Part shown: piece after piece, positions 56,200 to 64,000 of the stretch
Position numbering within the stretch: the first letter of the stretch is position 1
Layout: each line of letters opens with the position of its first letter
Assembly: GCF_043290135.1 (NCBI RefSeq)
Contig: NC_134710.1
Location: 251,026,092-251,090,091, forward strand
Length of the DNA: 64,000 bases
Direction: 5' to 3'
Source: Rhipicephalus microplus
Taxonomy: Eukaryota > Arthropoda > Arachnida > Ixodida > Ixodidae
Program-made: the position numbers and the translations under genes
Notes under the pieces: generated by a model
What the model was told of the DNA's origin: nothing
Seen by the model: only the letters and a program-made list of their open reading frames with translations
The model's database searches: none

Positions 56200-56948
56200 A
56201 AGGTCACAAGTTTGAGCAGCTCTTGGTGCCGCAAAAGTATCGTCCCAACTATCGAAACTGGTGCATGAAAACACGTGGGCAGGGCATCTCGGCATAAAGA
56301 AGACCAAGGCTAGAGTTTCTTTTGAGTTTTATTGGCCGAAATGCTGGAGGGATAACGAAGATTTTGTACGCTCATGTGACACTTGTTAGAGAGTGGGAAA
56401 ATCCACGGACAAATGGAAGGCACCCATGAAGCTTGTGCCAATTATCACAGAACCTTTTCGGCGCCTAGTAATTAATATCGTCGGGCCATTGCCAGAGTCA
56501 AGGCAAGGTTGTCGGTACATCCTGACAGCCCTCTGTGTAGCTACAAAATTTTCAGAAGCGATACCACTTAAGAAGCTCCTTTCTCCTCTTGTCGTGGATG
56601 CTCTGCTCTATATTCGCACGTGTCATTTTTTCCTTCGGAAATCCAGTGCGACAACGGTAGTGTCTTCACCAGCTGCCTTGTCTCTACCTTTCTGGATAAC
56701 TGCGGAATAAAAGTAGTGCACAGCTCAATCAATCAGCCGCAATCTAATCCGGTAGAGCATATGCATGCCGTTCTGAAACGAATGCTGAGAGCTGTTTGCT
56801 ACGAGCACAAATGCAACTGGGAGGCGTGTATTCCTACCGCTATGTTCGCTTTGAGATCAGCTCCTTCTGAGAGCACTGGTTTTAGCCCTGCAGAGCTAGT
56901 GTATGGCAGGAGTTTGAGAACACCACTGCGAATGCTACACGATTCATG
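56200..56948 (+). pseudogene. Gypsy-3 integrase
   Basis: Zinc-binding remnant near 56270-56390 (HLGIKKTKARVSFEFYWP, then a changed Cys pair). Catalytic core: PFRRLVINIVGPLPESRQG, where the first catalytic Asp has become Asn (VIN instead of VxD). Then CDNGSVF with the second Asp at 56650, and NQPQSNPVEHMHAVLK with the Glu at 56755. The third block continues FALRSAPSESTGFSPAELVY GRSLRTPL. A frame change lies between the first and second Asp. It is joined abruptly to LTR sequence at 56949. Not functional. Confidence 0.85.
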
Positions 56949-57208
56949 GGTATGCGTCAGAGAGAAGACATCTCGGTTCTTCGAGTCCCTTAGCTCTCGG
57001 TCTCAGTGCCGAATATGTAACACCTCTATTTCTATGCAGTACATAAACCTGGCCTTAACTCACTGTCGTCTTGTCCGCTCGTCTATCAGCTCTGTGCAGA
57101 AGCAGACGCGAGCTGAGAAACACATGCTACCAAACAGCCAGTGACCTCGGCAGCGGCGAGTTTCAGAGCAGTGGTGCCTTCGGGACCGTGTTGGCGTCAC
57201 GTCTTGTA
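56949..57208 (+). repeat. 3' LTR of Gypsy-3, 5'-truncated
   Basis: Matches 53931-54192 with moderate divergence; the first part of the LTR is missing. Confidence 0.85.
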
Positions 57209-57355
57209 TCAATGGTCAAACCCTCTCCACCAGACACGTGGTGTGCATACTGGTATACCACGGGTGGGTATGTGCCACAACTATGCGGGTATGTACAACA
57301 GGTGACTAACCGGTTATATCTACCCATGAATGGCGGGAACAGACATCGGTAATTT
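57209..57355. other. Unassigned DNA
   Basis: Short spacer with a ggtataccacgggtgggta-type local repeat (tatgcgggtatg). Confidence 0.5.
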
Positions 57356-57500
57356 TAACGTGAGAGCATTAAGGAAAAGCGCACATCAGCAGCGCTGACC
57401 CGATGAGTGCGACAAATAAATTTCGGGGTCCCAGCAGGAATGAAATCCCAGGATTCAGCTTGGCAATCAAGTATTCTACCGCAGAGCTGTTTTTCAAATA
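57356..57500 (-). mobile_element. Second SINE family, diverged copy
   Basis: On the minus strand: head remnant ctgcggtagaatacttgatt with a B-box-like gggatttcattcc, then tttatttgtcgcac, then gggtcagcgctgctgatgtg and taatgctctcacgttaaa. Order as at 27461-27630. Confidence 0.5.
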
Positions 57501-58225
57501 GACTCAAATGTTCCTGAAACGTCAATTGTGGTTGCAGTGTTGGCTATCCAATTTTGTAAAAATTACATATGCACTTCAATGATACAGCCGTCGCATCTAG
57601 TTAGCGTCAATTGTAGTTAAGCGTCATCTGCTGAAGTTGCTTTAGTAGTCGTTTCCCGGGCTACTATCATCGTGAGCGCATGAGCTACATATCCAAACGC
57701 ATCTGGTCTTGTTAGTATCCATGTTGCTGTTGAGATTCTTACGCGACTGTAAACAACTGCTCATATATAGCATATGCAAATGTCCAGCGTATTGTGAGCG
57801 TGCATTGTTTTTACATATCTTTAAGGTCATCTCGTATCGTTTCACTGAATAAAAAATTACAGTGCAGCCAGCTTCCATCCACATTCTTCTTCTAACATCG
57901 ATTCTTAAAGTTCGAAAAATCTACGGATTTCTATTTGCACGCTCTGCTGTTCCTTTTCCTGTGACGTTCCATCACGTCCTCTAAATGATTACGAGAGAGG
58001 GTGCTCCCTCACCCACATTGTGTTAAATTTATGTGCGTTTAGTCCCCGAGAGTGCTTACCAGCGCCAGCAATTCGCAACTCTAGAAAACCCTCCGTGTGT
58101 TGGGAACACTGGTCGAAAAAACAAAGATAGCTACGTCTAACAGGGTAAACGCGACACTTTCGCTTGGCTTTGTGCTGAAGTTTCTTGATTGTGACGTCGG
58201 AACACGTTGCTTCTCAGGGGAAAAT
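57501..58225. other. Unassigned DNA
   Basis: Nothing recognised. Confidence 0.5.
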
Positions 58226-58390
58226 TAGTAAGGTTGAATACAACTGGCTTCAACTTGTCCCGGTTCAACTGGTTTAAGAAACACATTTCCAGTTGGAAAT
58301 GCGTTCCCGGTTGGTAACTGGGACCAGTTAATGCATTCCCAGTTCGATACTGGGGCCAGTTGAGAATGCATTCCCAATAGGTGGATAGCA
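58226..58390. repeat. Degenerate CCAGTT/AACTGG word array
   Basis: acaactggcttcaactt, ggttcaactggtttaag, ttccagttggaaatgcg, ttcccggttggtaactggg, accagttaatgcattcccag and ggccagttgagaatgcattc. Words occur on both strands, so the block can fold. Confidence 0.6.
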
Positions 58391-59261
58391 AAACCATGGC
58401 TCACGCAAAAATTGTGGGCTACGGCACTCATCTGAACCTACTTCTGGTTTGAGATGCCGTGCCGCCTAACAGGCATTCTTGCTAGTCCGTCGCATTCTGC
58501 GAGTTCCACTTGGTGCTCGCGGAGGTCTCTCACAAATTGCTGCTTTATACGTTGCACTGCTATGCAGCTTAAATAAATAACAAATGCAGTTACGACGAGA
58601 TATTTATAATGGTACGAGTGGTCATTTTTTATTCAAGCAGAATGCTTCTCCGGACACATGCATACATGTTGTTTTGCAGCAAAGGCTACTCTAACGTGTG
58701 TTCCCTCGCATAAATCTTTTTCTGCCCATCATAGCATCATGAAACATCCATATATTTGATTTCATGTTGCCACCTCGTAGAATTATTTATTTAGGTACCA
58801 TGTTGATGTCAGTATAGTGAATGTAAACACTGCCTTATACTAAATAATAAATGCGTTCACAGTTTAGTGGCTTTTTTTTCCTTCTCCCTTTACGCGAGAT
58901 GACGTTCTCTGATACATTCAAGATTATGCTCTCTTAGCCCCTAGCGCCATTTCCAGGCGTGGCCGCTAGGTGGCGAGTGCTCACTTAGGGTTGCGAATAG
59001 CCAAGGAGGCGAGTGTGGAACTCTTTTTTTTTTTTTGCCAGAAAGCGGACGAGGCACGTGATGTTCACACGAGAAGGCAGCGGGTCACTGAACCCTTAGA
59101 TGTTACCGAGAGCATCAACTCTGCCGTGTGGAAGCTCTTTACTATGAAAATGCGAAAAAAGAATAATTATTCTAAGCACTCGTTTATTAGTTAGAAAAGC
59201 AACTGCTAGTTAAGTCAAATAAATCATTCCGAACACAATTTGCGGCTGCTTATAGCACAGC
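58391..59261. other. Unassigned DNA
   Basis: Nothing recognised; T run at 59024-59036. Confidence 0.5.
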
Positions 59262-59440
59262 TGTTTGGTGCCCGTTCCTGCATTTAGCGGCAACGCCATT
59301 GCAGTTGGTTGCGTGCCCGACAGACATGAAAAAGTAACTGATAGACATGAAAACGGGAGAAAGAAAAAACAACAACTGTAAAGAATACGAGCTGAACCCG
59401 GGATTTCGCATTGACAGTCGAGTATTCTACCACAGAGCCC
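59262..59440 (-). mobile_element. Second SINE family, diverged copy
   Basis: On the minus strand: ggctctgtggtagaatactc, B-box-like cgggttcagctcg, an AT-rich middle, then gcaatggcgttgccgctaaa tail sequence. Boundaries approximate. The middle contains a short repeat (agacatgaaaa at 59322 and 59343). Confidence 0.5.
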
Positions 59441-60414
59441 AGATGGTCCTTCTAACTTATTTGAAAAAATATCTAACACGGGCAAAAAATCACCGGCAAG
59501 AAATCGCGTTAACATACGTGATGTACCGTTGCAGAAAATAACAACCAATCATCACACACTGCTAGCTGAGCAACGAGCGTGTGATTTACGCTTACTGCAA
59601 AGTGCTCTGCCATAATTCTTTATTGTCATCACCTGAACGTAGCTTCAACAAAGCGTACATAACATGCCTTACAAAGATGTGTGTAGAGGGTACCTCACTT
59701 ATTCGCATCATTAAAAATAAGGGCGTAGTGAGTGCTGTCCTACTTCACAAAAACGATGATTTATGGCATAGTGGATATCTTGCGCAAAGCGAAAACATCA
59801 AACGCTGTTGGCATTTTTACGCCACTGTAGTGTATTAATTGTAATCTATTTCAAAAGAAATTTCAGGAGACGAAAAAAGCACCCATTCTCTTGGTAGGAT
59901 TCTAAACCCACAAAGAGGAAGGAAGGAGGTGGAGGTTCCCAACCCACAACCTTATACTTACGGCTATGAATTCAGCTGGCTAACACTTCTAGGCATCGTA
60001 CTTGCATATATACTCAACAAAGTAAACTCGGGAGCACCCTCCATCGCCACTTCATTAAAGTTGCAGATGCATAATAGGAAAGTTGGGGGTTAAGATCTTA
60101 GTGACAGACAGGACGCTTTTTCACACCCTTCATACAGTCAATTTAGTTCACATTCATTACACTGCAGCTAAAAAAAGAACAATAAAGTTCCTATAATTTC
60201 TTTGGCTTGATTGTTTGTTGGTTTTCTGACCAAAAAATGAGCCTCCCAAACTATACTATTTCCTTTTAAAGAATGTTGGTCGAAAAAACTAGGGAGGAAT
60301 TTTTAGTTTTAAACTAAATTCTTCCATTTTATGTGCCAGGAACATACATTCCAAAACAACCCAGAAGTGCCAGGACATTTTGGTTCCTGCGATTGGAGAG
60401 ACTCGTTTTCCGAC
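59441..60414. other. Unassigned DNA
   Basis: No gene or repeat recognised. Confidence 0.5.
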
Positions 60415-60985
60415 TGAGATGGAATGTTCCATAGATCATGAGCTCACGGCGCGACTGAATTGCCAACGAGATGCAATATTCAGCTGAGACTGAATGTTCA
60501 AAGTGAATGTATGTCCAACGAGTCTGAACGTCAAACCGAGACGGAATGTCCAAGGAGACTGTATGTCCAACGAGTCTGAATGTGAAACTAAGACGGAATG
60601 TCCAATGAGACTGTATGTCCAAGGAACCTTAATGTCCACTATTGAACGTTCCGTCTCGGTGGACATTGAGTCTACTTGGACGTTCAGGCCACAAGCGATA
60701 AGGAGAGCGTGAGGTGTAAAAGAGCAACGAATATTCTCCGTAAGTCCGTACAGCCGGTAGCTCAGAAAGAACGAACCCGCACATACACGGTTGCGGCCTG
60801 ATGTCCAACGAGACGGAATGTGCAATAGTAGACATTCAGGCTCTTTGAAAATTCAGACTCGTTGGACATTCCGTCTTGATTGGACATTTAGTCTCGTTGG
60901 ACATTCAGTCTCGCTGGAGATATGACCTATTGGACAGTCCATCTCGTTGGACATTCAGGCTCTGGATCATTCAGTAGGGTCCAGA
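60415..60985. repeat. Minisatellite (aatgtccaacgagactg), both orientations, with a 52-bp higher-order unit
   Basis: Plus orientation at 60415-60640. Within it, tatgtccaacgagtctg or a close relative starts at 60510, 60562 and 60614, an exact 52-bp spacing made of 17+18+17. Orientation flips at 60641-60690 (gttccgtctcggtggacatt). A spacer without repeats lies at 60690-60798. Plus units resume at 60799-60825, and minus units occupy 60830-60985. The whole block is broadly palindromic. Confidence 0.88.
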
Positions 60986-61871
60986 CAAAAAAAAATAGTT
61001 CTCACTCTTACATCCCGCACATTTTCACGATGAAAACAGCAGCATATCTCGCTTTCTTAACCAGTTTGTCTGGTCGCGATGTAATTACTGCATCCTTTGT
61101 TGCCGTTCTTTTATACTTTTTATCATGATACATTTTTTTCTTCGTGCACGCAGGTGCCGGTTTGAGCCAAAATAGCCCATCTTGGCAGACTAATAACATG
61201 TTACTGCCTCGCTGCTTTGTTATCTGGGAACAACAGGGAACTCCTTTCCTCTTCTCGTGCCTTTAGTTGCGACGATTAGACGATCGACCACTCTCTGTGC
61301 AGATGCTGCTGGAGCACCGTCCTCGTTTTTCGTAGGCTCAAGAGGCTGTCAAAGCGCTTTTGCGCTTTCTGTTAACTACAGGCCAATGTGAACGCCTTTA
61401 ACTTTAGTGCAGTGGCACCACTGCATATGCGTCAGCTCATTTACTGACAATATTTTGTCTGTTTTTCTTCTCTTTGTTCACTGTTTTATATTTATACTCC
61501 CTATTCCCATTCCCATTCTCGTAGTGTAAGTTAGCAAACTGGGCATTTGCCTGGCTAATTTTTTAAATTTATTTACATAATACTGCAGACCTTATTTGGG
61601 TCCATGTAGGAGGGCTGCACATAAATACATACATTCACAGAAACCACAACGAAATAAGACAAATTTAAAAGATCAAAAAAAGAATAACAATGACATCAGA
61701 ACAAAGCAAAATAGTATAGAACATAATGTGCACGCATGAACATTAAATAATACTCATACAAGATCGAAGACAGCAATAACACTTTTTAAATACTCAAGAA
61801 CAGTAACAGTAAAACTAAGGAACGAAGGGTAGATCAATGTGACATTGTTGATAACATTAGGTAGACATACG
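60986..61871. other. Unassigned DNA
   Basis: Nothing recognised; AT-rich from 61440. Confidence 0.5.
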
Positions 61872-62123
61872 ATTGATTGAATAATTGATTGATATGCGGG
61901 GTTTAATGTCCCAAAACCACCATATAATTATGAGAGACGCCGTGGTGGAGGGCTCCAGAAATTTTGATCACCCGGGGTTCTTTAACGTGTACCCAAATCT
62001 GAGCCCACGGTCCTACAACATTTCCGCCTCCATCGAAAATTCAGCTGCCGCAGCCGGGATTCGAGCCCGCGACTTGCGGGTCAGCAGCCGAGTACGTTAG
62101 CCACTAGACCACCATGGCGGGGC
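61872..62123 (-). mobile_element. Ruka-like SINE, full length
   Basis: gattgattgaataattgattgatatgc tail complement on the left and ccactagaccaccatggcggggc head complement on the right. Few substitutions. The doubled tgattg tail is longer than in other copies. No clear target duplication found. Confidence 0.93.
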
Positions 62124-62417
62124 AAATAGATTTACATTCAATAGAATCTGCGCTCATTATTTGCGATACCTCGAGGTTATTCCAATTGTTTACATTTCGT
62201 GGGAAGAAGGAAAACTTAAATAGGTTAGTTCTGGTGCTGTATGGCGTTAGAGAAAGATCTTGACGATGCCTTCTTCGACGTGCTGTAAGTGGGTACATAT
62301 ATGCCTGTGGGTTAAGAGAGAAGCAATTGTTTTTAAGTTCGAAAAGAAATTTTAACTGGTGTATTTTCCTTCGAAGTTGTAGAGTCTGAATATTATCTCC
62401 CTGCCTTCTCTCTTGTT
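62124..62417. other. Unassigned DNA
   Basis: Nothing recognised. Confidence 0.5.
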
Positions 62418-62662
62418 GTCCTTCCTTCCTTCCTTCCTTCCTTCCTTCCTTCCTTCCTTCCTTCCTTCCTTCCTTCCTTCCTTCCTTCCTTCCTTCCTTC
62501 CTTCCTTCCTTCCTTCCTTCCTTCCTTCCTTCCTTCCTTCCTTCCTTCCTTGCTTCCTTCCTTCCTTCCTTCCTTCCTTCCTTCCTTCCTTCCTTCCTTC
62601 CTTCCTTCCTTCCTTCCTTCCTTCCTTCCTTCCTTCCTTCCTTCCTTCCTTCCTTCCTTCCT
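62418..62662. repeat. (CTTC)n microsatellite, about 245 bp
   Basis: About 60 tetranucleotide units with a single substitution (ttgcttcc near 62551). Both strands are open in frame for this reason only. Confidence 0.98.
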
Positions 62663-63265
62663 GTTCTTGATACGACCGGAAGAATAGGCCCTATACACTT
62701 CTTTTCGAGTTCTCACAAGTGTTTGTTTAGTTAGATGCTATTCGTGCAACACCGGGCACCACCGCATGCGTTAAAGCACGTACATTGACCTGAAGGTTCA
62801 CAGTAGACAGAAAAGCAAACTACCAAGAAATGCTTTTTTTGTGTGCGTGGTACGTGCACTTGCAAGGAACGTGCACGGAAGCTTCAACAACCAAGGTATC
62901 AGCAATCTCTGGGGACTCTTCACGGCAAGGAATTACCGACGTCGAAAGACGTCGTTTGTTACGGCTGCAAGGTACCGTAACAAAGCAAAATAACAAGCGG
63001 GTAGAGAATAAGAGAAAGAGGTACGGGAGGCATTTTTTATTGGTGATCTCTCTACAGGGATCACGCAAGAAGCTGGTTCCTAGAAGAAGTTTTTATTTCC
63101 ACCGGACAAGAAAGCACTCTGTAGCTCTCAGCTCACCCTCGGCGTAGCCCTCAGGAATGCACCGAGATGCTTTGCAGTGACCAGGATCGTATGCTAATTT
63201 GTGCAATCGACTGCCACGCACACTGTATTCCGCGGGTCCGTGCATGTGTCTTCTCTTCGTGGCAG
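62663..63265. other. Unassigned DNA, possibly the end of an intron
   Basis: No coding evidence. The last part (63190-63265) has a tgctaat branch-point-like motif at 63194-63200 and a pyrimidine-rich stretch before an AG, consistent with a 3' splice site. Confidence 0.35.
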
Positions 63266-63442
63266 GTGACTCAGGCTGCGGTTTACAGGTGCTCGAAGGA
63301 CCCAAAGTATTTTCAAAGAATGCTTGCTGAAAACCGAGTATATATGACCGAGGAACGAATGACCCATCTAGCTCAGGCAGGAGTGGAAAAAGCTATGCTG
63401 ACGGTTGGTAGCGGAAGTGTCATCGGTAGCCCCAAAAGATAG
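63266..63442 (+). CDS. Possible terminal coding exon of an unknown host gene
   Basis: The sequence tgtcttctcttcgtggcag ends in a good 3' splice acceptor at 63265. From there a frame of 58 codons runs to a stop TAG at 63440-63442. Its protein begins VTQAAVYRCSKDPKYFQRML and later has THLAQAGVEKAMLTVGSG. The composition is that of an ordinary soluble protein rather than a repeat, and I do not recognise the family. The start is set by the splice site, not an ATG; the same frame is open upstream through non-coding-looking sequence. No polyadenylation signal was clearly seen downstream. It is the only candidate host coding sequence in the window. Confidence 0.35.
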   Translation: MTQAAVYRCSKDPKYFQRMLAENRVYMTEERMTHLAQAGVEKAMLTVGSGSVIGSPKR

Positions 63443-64000
63443 CGTAGTAAGGCTTGTTGTCGGGCTAGTCGGTACATACCTAAGGCTGTGAACGTGAGTC
63501 TAACAAGACGAAAAAAAAAACGGTGCGAGAAAAGACGAACTCGAGAAAAGTGGCTGGAACACCCATCACCTTTCTTTGGTGTATCCTGTCAACGCCAAGG
63601 ATATCGCTTGAAACACAGAACGTTGCTCTAGAACTTGGAAAGAAACAAACCACGATGTGTCCAAGTTAGGTTTACTATGGTGTCGTAAGGTCGCACATCG
63701 CGGCCGTTTTCAAAGCCACAACTGCTGAATGAAAAAGCGCACCGTGCTGTTTTCCATACTGCGGCCATGCCAGAGCAGCAATCGGTCCTTTTATGTGTTT
63801 GTACACTTGTGAATAAGAGTAACTTTCGCAGATTGGCAAGCCGTTTGTAGAAAATTCTGATTTACGAATATTCGAAAAACTTTTGACGAAGAAATCGAAT
63901 CGAGTGGTACATAATATAAATACTGGATGTTTTTTTTTGAATAATAAGCACGTATGACAGTAATCGCAAAGGAACGAAACGCTCGAACAGAGAGGGGTAA
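63443..64000. other. Unassigned DNA or 3' UTR of the candidate exon
   Basis: Nothing recognised; AT-rich toward the end. Confidence 0.45.

Larger units (their letters stand above)
53512..57208 (+). mobile_element. Ty3/Gypsy element with deleted RT region (Gypsy-3)
   Basis: About 260 bp are directly repeated: 53931-54192 and 56949-57208 share gtatgcgtca, ttcgagtccc, cctctatttctatg, cttgtccgctcgtctatc, tgctaccaaac and gtgccttcgggaccg. They mark the 3' part of the LTRs. The upstream LTR probably starts at 53512 (tgttacgcc). Between them lie gag, a zinc-knuckle remnant and integrase, but no RT or RNase H. The integrase runs straight into the middle of the second LTR, so a deletion also removed the 3' end of pol and the LTR start. 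Confidence 0.8.

Noticed and set aside
62393..62716. Frames encoding Ser-Phe-Leu-Pro or Arg-Lys-Glu-Gly repeats
   Set aside because: Translation of the CTTC tetranucleotide repeat on both strands.

Overview
The window looks like repeat-dense intergenic DNA from a hard tick (Ixodida, probably a metastriate such as Rhipicephalus, Dermacentor, Hyalomma or Amblyomma). The main reason is a tRNA-derived SINE of about 245 bp that I recognise as Ruka-like (first described from Rhipicephalus). It occurs about a dozen times on both strands, in several cases with clear target-site duplications. Penelope-like elements with GIY-YIG nucleases, many Ty3/Gypsy remnants and very long microsatellites also fit a large tick genome. 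There is no operon structure or CRISPR array, and I see no complete host gene. The only candidate host coding sequence is a possible terminal exon near 63.27-63.44 kb.

Layout. 0-1.2 kb: decayed Gypsy integrase and 3' end. 1.2-8.4 kb: Ruka SINEs, a Penelope-type endonuclease fragment, a possible solo LTR and microsatellites. 8.4-9.65 kb: a Gypsy integrase fragment bounded by trinucleotide microsatellites. 11.0-18.93 kb: a nest. Two inverted arms of about 0.9 kb flank a central loop. An intact Gypsy element (11462-15797, identical 158-bp LTRs, 5-bp target duplication, one 1,323-codon gag-pol frame) sits in the left arm, and a truncated Ruka SINE sits in the right arm. 19-28.5 kb: mostly unassigned DNA, with degenerate word arrays, a decayed HARBI1-type transposase and a second SINE family. 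28.5-33.56 kb: a second nest, in which one Penelope-like element has landed in the (TA)n tract of another element's 3' UTR.

34-38.2 kb: SINEs and the 3' end of an RNase H-type LINE. 38.55-43.09 kb: an old minus-strand Gypsy element with 180-bp LTRs and a 5-bp duplication, carrying a Ruka insertion. 43.6-46.1 kb: a gag-only, apparently non-autonomous LTR element. 46.5-53 kb: degenerate CTCCGG-rich blocks, a Ruka copy, a LINE fragment and a small minisatellite. 53.5-57.2 kb: a third Gypsy element that has lost its RT region and has a double hairpin in its zinc-knuckle region. 57-63 kb: second-family SINEs, a minisatellite with a 52-bp higher-order period, a Ruka copy and a 245-bp CTTC repeat.

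The sequence is therefore a layered record of insertions. The order can be read from the nesting: inverted-arm element before the intact Gypsy and the Ruka in its arms; PLE-1 before PLE-2; Gypsy-2 before its Ruka. The intact Gypsy copy is the only element that still looks capable of encoding all its enzymes.
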